Position numbers and translations under genes: made by a program | DNA from: Miscanthus floridulus | Lineage: Eukaryota > Streptophyta > Magnoliopsida > Poales > Poaceae | Assembly: GCF_019320115.1 (NCBI RefSeq) | Contig: NC_089585.1 | Coordinates: 142,085,600 to 142,149,599 of the forward strand | Length of the DNA: 64,000 bases | Direction: 5' to 3' | The notes under the pieces: model-generated | Databases searched by the model: none | What the model was told of the DNA's origin: nothing | What the model saw: the letters and a program-made list of their open reading frames with translations, nothing else | Part shown: positions 35,720 through 46,060 of the stretch, piece after piece | Layout: each line of letters begins with the position of its first letter | How positions within the stretch are numbered: position 1 is the first letter of the stretch

Positions 35720-36669
35720 AAAAACTACTCACTCTTGGTGCTGTTTCCCTGCCTGAATTTTTCCATTTTCCGTTGCTATATATCGATCTTGCCGTGTCCA
35801 CTGTACCTACTACCGTGTGTGTTGAATTCCTTGTAGCTGCTAGGCTGCTGCTGCTACGAAACGCCATTGCCGGCCCCGCCCCCGTTACCATGAGATAATA
35901 ATAATGCCATTGCGTCGTCGCTACCACAGAATCCGGTCTTTCCCTATCGCCATCCATCATGGATATGGATTGTCCGTGCATCCTAGCTGCACACCACAAC
36001 GCGGTCGCGGGTCAATATGAATTTGACTAAATACTCTTTCAACACAAAAAACGTAATGTAGCGGTATTATGAAATAAACCATGCAAAGGAGTCAATTGAG
36101 AGGTGACCAAATGGCAAATGCACTAGCTATCTTATGTTTAATAATCAGGCTTATAGAAAATAATAGTTTGTCAAAGAAAAGAAGGCTTATACAAAAGACG
36201 ATCAACATCTACGGCATCATAAATAGAGGTAAACTATGTTTGGAAATAATATTTTTCGTAATTGGATCTATGATGTTTATTTTTATACTCCGACCACCTC
36301 AAAATAATAATAAAAATATATAAATTTGTCATCATGAGTCAAAAAATCTTAAGTACGACCAGACCTATAGAAAAGACCATGAATATAGCAATTCCCAAAA
36401 AAAATGTCTTGAATCCTGAGTCAAACAATTTCTGATTATGTAAGATTGTTGCGTGATTTTTTTTAAATAAGGCGCCTAAAATATAGAGCACGTTTGGCCG
36501 GGCTCCCGCACCTAGCACTGTAGCCCGAGGGAAGAAAAAAACGAGCTTCCCCAGCTCTGGCTGCAGTACTCGGTGAACAGTGAGGGAAAAGGAGGGGAGA
36601 GAAAAACGGATTTGATGAACAGTGCTGCTACCATGACTCCATTGTAACTCGTGTTTTCCCTTAACCTAT
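35720..36669. other. Intergenic
   Basis: I see no convincing gene. The ORFs (for example 36081-36323) are AT-rich and lack any family feature. 36481-36690 has a GTTTGGCCGGGCTCCC-type start reminiscent of decayed MITEs. Confidence 0.5.
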
Positions 36670-37050
36670 AAAAGGTAAAAGCAGGGCGTCCCATGAAGTG
36701 AATCGAACCATCATCGATTCAAGCCAGATCGGATCGATCTGATCACGAACATATCGAACCCCGAACCGATCAGAACTCGACACAAAGCCACGACTGAGCA
36801 GCAACCGAGCTCTCTCATCACCCGTTCACTCCTTTCACCAGAGACTTGGGACATGCCCCTCTCTCGTCCGTTCTCGTCCATTTGTAACCCTGCTACGAAC
36901 TTTCAGTATTAGCAATATAAGCAACAGCAATGAACTAAACGTAAAGACATTCTATCCGAACCGGTATAAATCTCGTGTCTTCTTGTGTATCATCCGAGTC
37001 AGACACGTGACATTAGAAATTTACTCGTTCTCGAAACACGGACGCTGGGC
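36670..37050 (+). mobile_element. Probable LTR fragment next to the kinase pseudogene
   Basis: The segment with CGTTCTCGTCCATTTGTAACC, ACTTTCAGTATTAGCAATATAAGCAAC, CCGGTATAAATCTCGTGTC and AGAAATTTACTCG resembles, from memory, the 3' part of common grass Gypsy LTRs. These end near ...CGAAACACCGACA and are followed by a TTGGCGCG-type primer site; here the text is CGAAACACGGACGCTGGGCG. A CACGTG motif lies near 37006. The identification rests on recall and needs alignment. Confidence 0.45.
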
Positions 37051-37060
37051 GAAACAGAGG

Positions 37061-38043
37061 ACGACGGCGGAGCCGGACGCGGAGGCCCTGGACGATATAG
37101 GAGGCGCCCCTGAGGTCGTACAGCTACCAGTAGCTGGAGCACGCGACGTGCGGCTTCCGCGAGCCGCTGGGCCGCGGCGCGTTCGGCACGGTGTTCCGGC
37201 CTTCCGGGGCACGCTGCTGCACAACGGCGGCGAGAAGGCGATCGCCGTGAAGCGGCTGGAGAAGGTGGTGGAGGAGGGGGAGGTGGAGTTCCAGCGGGAG
37301 GTGCGCGCCATTGGGCGGACGAGCCACCGGAACCTGGTCCGGCTGCTGGGCTTCTGTCACGGGGGCGCCAACCGGCTGCTGGTGTACGAGTACATGAGCA
37401 ACGGGTCGTTGGCGGAGCATTTGTTCAGGAGCGGCGGCGGCGGCGGCCGCCGTGGGGCGAGCGGATGGGCATCGCGCTGGACGTCGCGCGCGGGCTGCAC
37501 TATACCTCCACGACGAGCTGGACAGCTGGGTGATACACTGCGACGTGAAGCCGCAGAACATCCTGATGGACGCGCCGGGCACGGCCAAGATCGCCGACTT
37601 CGGGCTGGCAAAGCTCCTGCTGCCAGACCAGACGCGGACGTTCACGCGGGTACATGGCCCCGGAGTGGTACCGCGGCGTCGGGCCGCTGACGGTGAAGGC
37701 GGACGTGTACAGCTACGGCGTGGTGCTGCTGGAGATCGTGACGTGCCGGCGGAGCATGGAGCTGGAGGAGGCCGGCGAGGAGCGGACGCTCATGGAGTGC
37801 GCGCACGAGTGGCTGGTGCGGAGCGAGGTGAGACGCGTGGTGGGCTGCGAAGACGAGGCGGTGGAGGTGGAGGAGGTGGAGCGGGCGGTGAAGGTTGCGG
37901 TGTGGTGCGCGCAGGCGGAGCCCCAGGCGAGACCGACCATGAGGAGCGTCATCCTGATGCTTGAAGGGCTCGTGGAGCCGTGGAGGTGCCGTCCCCTCCA
38001 CCTCCGGCCTCGTCCTGATCCATCCAGATGGATCAACGTGTAG
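37061..38043 (+). pseudogene. Receptor-like kinase pseudogene (kinase domain only)
   Basis: A broken copy of the kinase domain of the gene at 291-2648, in inverted orientation. Homology begins at the juxtamembrane RTTAEPDAEALDD and runs to the end of the kinase ([12 protein letters not shown]). The ligand-binding, PAN and membrane parts are absent. The frame changes several times: out of frame from about 37105 to 37200 (the glycine-loop region), shifted in a GGC run near 37432-37450, restored by a 2-base insertion near 37502, and shifted again by a deletion of about 17 bases at 37650 that removes the activation-loop residues before APEW. The HCDVKPQN and DFG motifs are still readable. It cannot make an active kinase. 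Confidence 0.92.
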
Positions 38044-38645
38044 GTACCAATTACCATTCCTCGTCCTCATTGCAGAATGCAGAATATAACTTCTTGGAAA
38101 AGTCCATGAGACAGAGAATTAGTTACAATAAAATAATGGCAATCATTTCAATATGCATATTGAATTTCGCTATATTGAAAAATTATACATCTACCACTAT
38201 CTACTAACATCTCAATTTCGTCATCCCTTACTCGTTCTCTCTCCCGGCCGTTCTTCTGTCACACATATTCCTTCTTATGTCCCTCGGTTCATCATCCCTC
38301 GCTCCTATTCTTCTCAATTTCTCGAATGACAAATATAGACCCACAACAAAAGTTTGGGGCAATTTTGCAATTTTTTTATAATGTCAGGTGAATAATTTAG
38401 AAGCAAATTTAGGAAGCTATGTTGTATTAACCTTCATAATAACATATATGAGGTAATTTGATGCAATTTTATATGTGATTTTAAATTATATTTTGTGATA
38501 TTAAAGGTGGATAATTAAGATGCAAATTTTTTGGGCCGCTAACAAGTATTTGTACCATAGGTACCCTCATCAATGGTCAAATAGGACCCAAGAAGATTAA
38601 ACCCCCTATCTAATCACACAGGGCTCATGGACTACGCCCATCGGG

Positions 38646-38762
38646 TGGGCCTGCTCGGCTGATCTACTTTCGAATGATTTTGGTTGATTTCAGATGATTC
38701 AATAATGTTCTGTGAGAGAGAATAAACTGAAAGAAGCTGAAAGTAGTTCAGCCGAACAGGAC
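38646..38762. mobile_element. Small foldback MITE (about 117 bp)
   Basis: GGCCTGCTCGGCTGA and the reverse complement of TTCAGCCGAACAGGACC form the arms. The centre contains TTCTGTGAGAGAGAATAAACTG, shared with the other members of this family. Confidence 0.75.
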
Positions 38763-39061
38763 CGATTAGATGGAGCTTCCAATCAGGAAACCACGCTCGT
38801 CCGTAGGGTCTAACCCGGTTGGAGCCCTGCAGAGGGGTTTCGACCAGCTGGCCGCGCAGCCAAGTGCAACTGCTGCTTCCCAAGGTAGCGGACAAATGAG
38901 TCAAAGTTGTATAGAATAAGATGGAGGCTCAGTTAAAGGTCTCAAATTCGTAATATATTAATACTAAGATTAATGTATAGACTAAATTATATTTGGGATG
39001 ATGTGGCGTATGGGAGCAAAGAAGTATAAATCAATGACTATCATTGGATTTCACTTATAAT

Positions 39062-39182
39062 AAGCCCCTTTGGAATGCAGGAATTTTACAAGAATCTTAT
39101 AGGAATTTCATATGAATAAGTTAATTTTTTCACAGAAAAAATGTAGCAACGGGAGAAAAAAATCCCGCTTTACGGGCCCTAA
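39062..39182. mobile_element. MITE fragment (GGAATGCAGGAATT family)
   Basis: GCCCCTTTGGAATGCAGGAA followed by TTTCACAGAAAAAATG and CCCGCTTTACGGGCCCT. A related segment lies at 50529-50645. Confidence 0.55.
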
Positions 39183-40251
39183 AGGACGTATACAAATACA
39201 TTGTAAGAGCCCCACGCCATGTGCATGTCTAAAATATCATAGCTCTTATTGGAAGGAGTAGTACCGGGCCAAACTCAGACTCTGGCAAAAAAAAAAAAAG
39301 AAGAAGAAGAAGAAGGAAGATTTGATGTATATATACTTGAGGGCTGCATGCTTCTATACCACATTTGCACACAGAAAAGGAGGTAATGCTCACGCGTCTT
39401 TGTTCCCTCCGTTCCTACGCGAATTGGATAGAGTTGAGCCTGGCCATGTCAAAAGCACAAGAAGTCGTCGAGAGAACATGCATGCTCCCCATTAGCTCGA
39501 AACAAAAGCCAGAAGGCAAGGCAAGGCAAGCTGCGCTAGCTATACCACCATGGGGCCGGCCTGGCCTTTTGTCGATGGCGGCGCGCGGCGTGAGGAAGAC
39601 GACGTATTATTGACTCGGAGTGGGCGCAGGAACAGAGACGCCATGACCACGATCAGACAAAGAGGAGGACGTGTACTTGTCATCCCAAAACAACTCATTT
39701 CTGCAAGCTACCATGCATGCCTGCTCCGGCCGCGGCCCGCACACAACGACGCCGCGCGCCGACCAGCCAGCTCCCCTTCGCGCGTGACCGTGTGACATGC
39801 CGGTGGCGGCTCCGGCTTCACCCTCTCTACTCTTGTCACGAGACACGCTACTGCAGCGCATGGGCTATCAGCCAAGCGATCGAGCACGGAGGCCGGCCGG
39901 CACGGCAGCGCAGCGGCGCCCGCGCGCGTGCGTGTGCACCTGCATGCCAGCCCGAACGCACGGACGGCGCCCGCCCGGCGCTTCACGCACACACGCACAC
40001 GAAACCTTGCCGTGCGGGCTGGCTGGCCGCGCGCCCTTTAAGTACCGGAGGAGCTAGCAGCTTGCCTGCCAGACTCAGTCGACGAACACACGGGCAGTTA
40101 AACAAGGGTCCAGGTAGCTTGAGAGCTCTTTGGTGGGCGGCTGTTGGTTTTAGCTGGCACGGTATAGAGATCGAGAGAGAATAGCTAGCTAGCTAGGGCA
40201 GGGGGCTGCATTGGGATCGGATCTGGGGCGATCGAGCATCACCTTGTGGTA

Positions 40252-41094
40252 ATGGCGTTGCTGTCGCTGGAGGCGATGGGGAGGAGGAACGTGGCCGGCC
40301 CGCTGCTGCTGCTCAACCTCGCCCTCTACGTGTCCATGATGGGGTTCGCGAGCTGGGCGCTCAACAGCTTCGTCGACGACATAGGCGACCAGGAATACTA
40401 CCCACCTGCAGGTCCGTACGTCAACCGATCCGATCCGATCCATCATCCTCTCCTTCCGTGCAAACAATGACCCTTGCAGAGATTCTTTTATTATATGTAT
40501 ATATACATACTCAACTCAATGCGTGTAGACGACGCGTGCATGTGCACGGGCACGCCTGCAGGAGCCGCCGGGCCGCGCAGCGCCGGCGACGAGGCGACGC
40601 TCCACTTCATCCAGTTGGCGCTGCTGGCCGCCGTGCTCGGCAGCGCGGCCAAGGCCGCGGCGGCGTTCCACGCGAGCGCGTCGTGGCGGCCGCAGGGCCT
40701 CGCGGCCGTCGCGGCGCTGGGCACCGTCGCGTGGGCGGCCACCGCGCTCGCTCTCGGCCTCGCGTGCAAGGAGATGCGGGTCACCGCCGCCGCCGCCGCG
40801 CGCGGGTGGCAGATGCGCGCGCTGGAGGCGATCACCGCGACGCTGGCCGTCACGCAGCTGGCGTACGTGCTGATGCTGCACCGCGCCGCCGCCGCGGACG
40901 CTGATGAAGCCGACACGAGCGCCGCCGATGCCGACGCCACCGCCTGCAGCGGCGACCAGTGCGAGCCTGGCTGTTCCACCGCCACCGAGGGCGACGACGA
41001 CGTCGACTGCCAGGACGCGCAGCACCAGCAGCAGCAGCATGGCCGCCGCCACCACCACAGGCAGGGCGGCGGGCCCGCGTGCAGTGTCATGTGA
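40252..41094 (+). CDS. AWPM-19-like membrane protein, two exons
   Basis: Exon 1 is 40252-40411, intron 40412-40561 (GTCCGT...CTGCAG), exon 2 40562-41094, giving 230 residues. The start MALLSLEAMGRRNV is the first ATG and precedes the conserved first helix (about 15-37, with GFASWALN). Three more helices follow at about 66-89, 100-122 (ending LALGLACKEM, a family signature) and 141-160 (LAVTQLAYVLML). AWPM-19 proteins are small four-helix plasma-membrane proteins associated with ABA, cold and drought responses; some have been linked to ABA transport. The tail after residue 160 is unusual: 70 residues, acidic then Gln/His-rich (QHQQQQHGRRHHHR), ending in Cys-Ser-Val-Met. The splice site choice is supported by frame and by the conserved helix spacing. 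Confidence 0.88.
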
Positions 41095-41706
41095 ACTAGC
41101 TTACCATGCTTGGTGTTGTCGCTCTCTTGTCTTGTGATTTTCCGTGCTCGTGTTTCGTCGCGTGGAAAATAAGCAATTTATAGGCTCATCAGTTTCCGTT
41201 TGTATCGTGTGTCATGTGTTCGTTTCGTGTCTGTCAGTATGTGTATGCGGTATGCGCATGTGTTTGTGTTTCGTGTCTGTCAGTATGTGCATGTAATATT
41301 GTGCTGTGTATTGTGATGTCCATTTGCTGCCACGCATGTTCCCCTGGTGCGCGCATGGCAGTACGTACTTCTGTTGTCGTTGATGCCAAATTAATAAAAA
41401 GGATCGGACTTGTTTATCAAAAAGATAATGACAAGAACCTGTGGTCTTGCCATATTTTCTTTGTCTCGGGCTTATTTACTTCTAGATGGCCACAGATTTG
41501 AATGATACCACATATATATGGGGATGCCTCCATAACAATTAACACATGAGTTGTGTAGTGTGTGATCGAGGTCAGACACCACCAGATTAAGATTGAGATC
41601 GAGAAGGAGGAGGGGACACGAACCTCGATATGAGAGGTACTCCTACTTGAGAACGGTGGCAAGATAGAGTTTAATTGCGCTTTGCTTGTTATTATGTCAC
41701 GATATA
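41095..41706. other. AWPM-19 3' flank
   Basis: Likely 3' UTR followed by intergenic sequence. AATAAAA at about 41391 and GAAAATAAGCAATTTATAGG near 41164 are possible polyadenylation signals. A GTGTTTCGTGTCTGTCAGTATGTG unit is repeated at about 41219-41288. Confidence 0.5.
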
Positions 41707-41836
41707 GGCCCCGTTCGGCTTACCTTAAATTCGGCTTGTTCGGCTTCTTTTTTCAGCCGGAACAGTGTTTTTTCTCTCACAATATTTCAGTCAGAACAGT
41801 GTTTTTTAGCCAAGTTTCAGCAAACCGAACGGGGCC
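41707..41836. mobile_element. Small foldback MITE (130 bp)
   Basis: GGCCCCGTTCGG at the left and CCGAACGGGGCC at the right are perfect inverted ends. The centre holds TTTTTTCTCTCACAATATTTCAG. A second copy lacking the left tip was created by the tandem duplication at 41717-42167. Confidence 0.9.
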
Positions 41837-42167
41837 ATAATGCGACAATAATGGGAGGTAGCTTATACTCAATCCGTTTGGAATTTGGATCAAAAAACGA
41901 GTGAAAAGCAACTTCTCGACATCCATCTCATTGTACATAGCGGGGCTTACCTTAAATTCGGCTTGTTCGGCTTCTTTTTTCAGCCGGAACAGTGTTTTTT
42001 CTCTCACAATATTTCAGTCAGAACAGTGTTTTTTAGCCAAGTTTCAGCAAACCGAACGGGGCCATAATGCGACAATAATGGGAGGTAGCTTATACTCAAT
42101 CCGTTTGGAATTTGGATCAAAAAACGAGTGAAAAGCAACTTCTCGACATCCATCTCATTGTACATAG
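41717..42167 (+). repeat. Perfect tandem duplication, two units of 224 bp
   Basis: 41717-41940 is repeated at 41944-42167 with CGG between. By eye the two units are identical throughout, covering most of the MITE plus about 104 bp of its right flank (GGGAGGTAGCTTATACTC to TTGTACATAG). Confidence 0.95.
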
Positions 42168-42230
42168 AACCACCAAACTGCTACTCCAAAAATATGCATT
42201 GCTTGGCTGATTTATATTTACAAAGTATAC

Positions 42231-42488
42231 ACTCTCTTGGCACCAAAAAAAATATACAATTCTTGTTTTTCAAGGAGCTAAACAGTTTTTAAGTTTGACT
42301 AGATCTATAAAAAATATACTAACATTTATTGTAACAAATAGCAAATTTATTAGATCTATCATGAAATATATTTTTATAGTGTATCTATTTGAAGTAGCAA
42401 AGTTTATAATATTTTTATAAGCTTGGTTAAATTTAAAGAAGTTTGACTCAATCTAATTCTTCAATTATATCTTTTTTTTGGGCGGAGG
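42231..42488. mobile_element. Degenerate Stowaway-type MITE
   Basis: The left end ACTCTCTTGGCACCAAAAAA and the right end TTATATCTTTTTTTTGGGCG followed by GAGG and TA are decayed Stowaway ends. The interior has the AAGTTTGACTAGATCTATAA and TTTATTAGATCTATCATG phrases common to this family. Confidence 0.65.
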
Positions 42489-42606
42489 TAATATATGTTA
42501 TGTCAAGAATAAATTTTCTTTGTCTCGGTAACAAGCCAACAACAAACCCTTTGCGATTAATTAATGGAATGTAATGCAAATGAAGATCTTTCTGAGCTAC
42601 TCTCTT

Positions 42607-42698
42607 AGGCTTGTTTGGATGCCCATGTATATGTGTTGAGGTGGGTTAGTGTGAAATTTAGGATTGAGGTGAATACATTGACATCCAAATAAAGGCTT
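42607..42698. mobile_element. Short MITE-like repeat
   Basis: AGGCTTGTTTGGATGCCCATG at the left pairs with CATTGACATCCAAATAAAGG at the right. About 92 bp. Confidence 0.5.
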
Positions 42699-43075
42699 AA
42701 CGAAAAACATATTTATATTAGGTGTTTATATTAGGCACGGCGTGAAAAGAAAATATTTGCAAGCCACCGGTAATCACCTACATATATATAGGCAAGCATG
42801 ATATATGCTAGCTAGGTCAACAACCTAACCTAACTTGGTGGGTTGTGATGCTGACAGTGAAAGATCATCGAGGATCCGGAGTATACAGAGGATGTATGAT
42901 ACGCTAGTTTATTTGGATCTCGGTGTGAGAGAGCTCCGGCGTCACCTTCAGTTCGTAGTTTACAAAGTACCAACAAATCCCAAACCAAACACTAGAGTCT
43001 AATCCTAGATAAGCTAGGTAGCTAGCTAATCGCAGCTTCAGCATGACAGCATATATTCCTGCCGTTTGTTGCATG

Positions 43076-43520
43076 CACTACAGCAGACACGTTGCGCTCG
43101 ACAAAGCCTTTGTCGAGTGCTGCGCTCGGCAAAGAGCCGTCGGCATATCCCTTCACGGCAAAGGATTTCTCGAGTGCCACGACGGCACTCGGCAAAGAAA
43201 AGTCACCGTGACGGTCAGGTCACGGTGACGCCCCCTTTGCCGAGTGCCACGCGTCGGCACTCGGCAAAGAAATGTGTTTTTTAATTTTTTTTAAATGCTT
43301 TGCCGAGTGTCTGCATTTGGCACTCGGCAAAGCTTGTTTTCTTTTTTTATTGGATTTTCTTTGCCGAGTGTTGTAGGTAGGCACTCGGCAAAGCAGTTTT
43401 TTTTTATTTTCTTTGTCGAGTGCCTTGACCATGGCACTCGGTAAAGCTGGGAAGCTTAGTGTCCCAGATTCCCAGCTTTGTCGAGTGTTATGGTCATGAC
43501 ACTCGGCAAAGAAGTGAAAA
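43076..43520. repeat. CACTA left subterminal repeat array
   Basis: At least five pairs of TTTGCCGAGTG and CACTCGGCAAAG facing each other, each pair enclosing 10-20 bases, with T-rich spacers. Confidence 0.9.
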
Positions 43521-43759
43521 AATTCAATTTTTTTGGTTTTTAGTCTTCCATCGTTGCAAACAAGATATACATCATATATATATATATAACACAACTATAT
43601 ATCACACAAATGTATATCACAATCCACCACAAATACAAGCATAGCATACAAGTATCACAATCTCGACTCCCAAGTCCAAAGTCGAAACACACAAGCATAG
43701 TTCACAAAGTTCACAAGTGCATTATATCACAACGGCTGCCATTTGAAGCTCACGGCGAC

Positions 43760-44440
43760 GGTCCGGGTTGGGATGGCCCAACGTGCGATCCCGGCGACCC
43801 TCCGAGGTGGTTCGACGCCGCCCCCGATTGATGCTGCACAAAATATAAGAGATTGCACGTGAGCGACAAGAGAAGAGATAAATATGCAAGATAAATATCC
43901 GTCACTACCACCACCACCACCACATCACCGCCATCACCAACACTTCACCACCAACACTTCACCACCACCACCACCACACCACCACCACATCACCACCATG
44001 ACCACCACCACCACACCACCACCACCATGACCAACACACCACCACCACTAGGTTTCTCTAGGTTTCACTAGGTTTCTCTAAGTTTCAGCATAGAAAGTAA
44101 AACTTCGTACTTATACTCATCAGTGTAGAATCAGGACGTTGTGGAGGTGGATCTGGAGCAAGCAGCGTCTGTGGGATCGCCAACCTTGTTGCTGGCCAAT
44201 TTGCTGCATGAACTTGATCATCTCGGCCATCTGCCACTGATCTTGCTCCCACTGGGCCTCCAAAGCCTATAGCCTCTGCCGCTCGGCCTCCCGCTCGGCC
44301 TGCAGTTCCTGCACCTTGGCCTACAGCATTTGACCCCAATGTTTCAATAATGCATAGGTAAGATATGTAAAAGTCAAAGAACGATGAATGAAACAGGAAT
44401 GCTTACCTGGAGTGCCGACACCACAGTCGCCGTTGGCGTA
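43760..44440 (-). pseudogene. CACTA second-ORF remnant (C-terminal coiled coil and last exon)
   Basis: The minus strand reads L*AKVQELQAEREAERQRL*, then ALEAQWEQDQWQMAEMIKF (about 44190-44340), a heptad-rich region typical of the C-terminus of the ORF that accompanies TNP2 in plant CACTA elements. Both stops are TAG in place of expected CAG. A short last exon after TTTTGTGCAG encodes HQSGAASNHLGGSPGSHVG and ends in TGA near 43750. The intron between contains the CAC-rich microsatellite. The N-terminal part is missing. Confidence 0.65.
43893..44046. repeat. CAC/ACC trinucleotide-rich microsatellite
   Basis: Long imperfect runs of CAC, interrupted by ATCACC and AACACTT units, inside the putative intron of the CACTA second ORF. 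Confidence 0.85.
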
Positions 44441-44559
44441 TGGGCACGCTTGAGCTCGTGCTCATTGCTCGGAACTGGTGGAGAGGAGGAGTAGAGGTCG
44501 TGTCGAGGACGCCGTCGCCAATCCAGAACCGCCCATGCTTCTTGCCTTGCCCCACCCTC

Positions 44560-45768
44560 ATCACGAGTTGAGGATCAAGCACTGATCAATTCATCATAAA
44601 CAAGCTCCATGTACACATCTATTTTGTTTTCCAGGTGTCCAGAAATTATCAACATTAAGAATATGTTTTGCCGTTGAAGGAGGACCCTGGGGGAGATTGA
44701 GGGGATAGCGAACACGGGCCAACAAGTGTATGGGGCCGACATCATTCCATAAGGATTGAACCCATCCGTTGCCAGCGCAACATGTACATTACGGGCCTCA
44801 AGATCTTTGTCACGATGCTTGCGATTAAAGCTTTTTCATGCTTCACCATCAGCTGGATATATCATCTTGTCAGGATTGTATCGAATGCCATTCTTGTGCC
44901 ATATCATCTGTTTCGCGGACTCCTCGGTCATGAATAGCTATTGGAGCCTCGATATGATCGGAAGGTGCCGTAGGACTTTCATGGGGATCTCAAGCTGCTC
45001 CTTCTGACCATCACCTTTGTCTACCTCCACATACCTAGAGGATTTACACTTTGGACAGTACTTTGCATCCTTGTGATATTTTCTAAATAGGACGCACCCC
45101 TTCGGACAACAATGTATCTGCTTATACGGCATCTTAAGTGCACGAAGGAGTCTCTGTGACTCGTAGAAGCTGCTCGGCAGAATATGACCCTCCGGAAGCA
45201 GCCCACCAATAACTGCCAACATACCATCGAAGCAGGCTCGACTCATGTTGTACTAGGACTTCAACCCTATTAGGCATCCAATGGCATCCAGTTGAGAAAC
45301 CGTTGCCTTCTTGTGTAGGAGCTTCTGTGCCGAAGACAACATTTGGTAGAACGTCTTTTCGGTTGGCTCTGGCTCCTCCTCATCCTCCTTCTCCTCCTCC
45401 TCTTCCGTAGGTCTTTCAGCGAACATTGCTTCATGAAAGTCACCTAACCATCCTGCTACCCCGCCATCAGCATCAAACGCCTCCAAGCATGGTCTCACCA
45501 CCTCCTCTCTAGTACGATGGGCTTCACCATGGAACACCCACCGGGTATAGTTTGGCGTAAATCTATACTTGCAAAGATGTTCCCCCATGATCTTCCTTGT
45601 TTTTCTTTTTCTATTTCCGCATTCGCTACAGGGACAGAATGTGTCTCTCGCTCTATTAGCTGCCTTGCCAAATGCTTGGTTTAAGAAACCCTCGGTCTTG
45701 TCCATCCACTCAGGGGTGATTTTAGCCTGACTTGGGTGGCCCGTGTACATCCACTCACGGTTATCCAT
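44560..45768 (-). pseudogene. CACTA transposase remnant (transposase-associated domain plus truncated TNP2)
   Basis: It opens MDNREWMYTGHPSQAKITPE (45768). The first 171 codons contain the transposase-associated domain with a CPCSEC zinc-like motif and HLCKYRFTPNYTRWVFHGE, then an acidic Glu tract. After a TAG (45253) the TNP2 start follows: LLPEGHILPSSFYES, MPYKQIHCCPKGCVLFRK and CPKCKSSRY. After another TAG (44938) the frame continues to DGFNPYGMMSAPYTCWPV and GHLENKIDVYMELVYDELI near 44600. Full TNP2 proteins are several hundred residues longer. The rest, including most of the catalytic region, is deleted. TGA stops also occur, at the end of ADGEA and after ELISA. Confidence 0.85.
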
Positions 45769-45867
45769 CCTCTAGCATATACACGAGCGAGTAATATAAC
45801 CACCAATTACATCTGAATGGCGTGCCTACTGTCTAATGGGTGAGGATAGGTCCTAATCCCACCTGCG

Positions 45868-46060
45868 AATGCGTAGATGAGGTTAGTTTACATGCTCTAC
45901 TCCGATCTGAGATAGAATTTCGGCAGCACCTCCCCGTTGTTCTCCCGATACACGTCCTAGAAGGGAGAGTGTGTATCCAGAGAACAACACGGAGGTGGTG
46001 CCAAAACCCTGTCTCGGATCGAAGCAGAACATGGAAACTACCATATCTACGCATTCACGA
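45868..46060. repeat. Inverted repeat inside the CACTA element
   Basis: GCGTAGATGAGGTTAGTTTACATGCTCTAC...CCCGTTGTTCTC on the left pairs with GAGAACAACACGGAGGTGG...GTAGTTTCC-type complement and TATCTACGC on the right. Arms are about 90 bp with mismatches and a very short loop. It lies just upstream of the transposase start, where a 5' UTR or intron is expected. Confidence 0.75.

Larger units (their letters stand above)
38044..40251. other. Intergenic and AWPM-19 upstream region
   Basis: 38044-38640 is AT-rich with nothing recognised. A GAA-type microsatellite follows an A-run at about 39285-39316. From 39700 onward GC content rises towards the AWPM-19 gene. Candidate upstream signals are an ACGTGT ABRE-like core at about 39668 (GGACGTGTAC), a weak TATA-like CTTTAAGTACC near 40034, and TATAGAGATCGAGAGAG near 40164. 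ORFs at 39607-40184 are GC-driven and conflicting. Confidence 0.5.

Noticed and set aside
40491..41090. Minus-strand ORFs of 180-199 codons opposite AWPM-19 exon 2
   Set aside because: Mirror of the GC-rich exon. The plus-strand product has four conserved helices and splices cleanly to exon 1.
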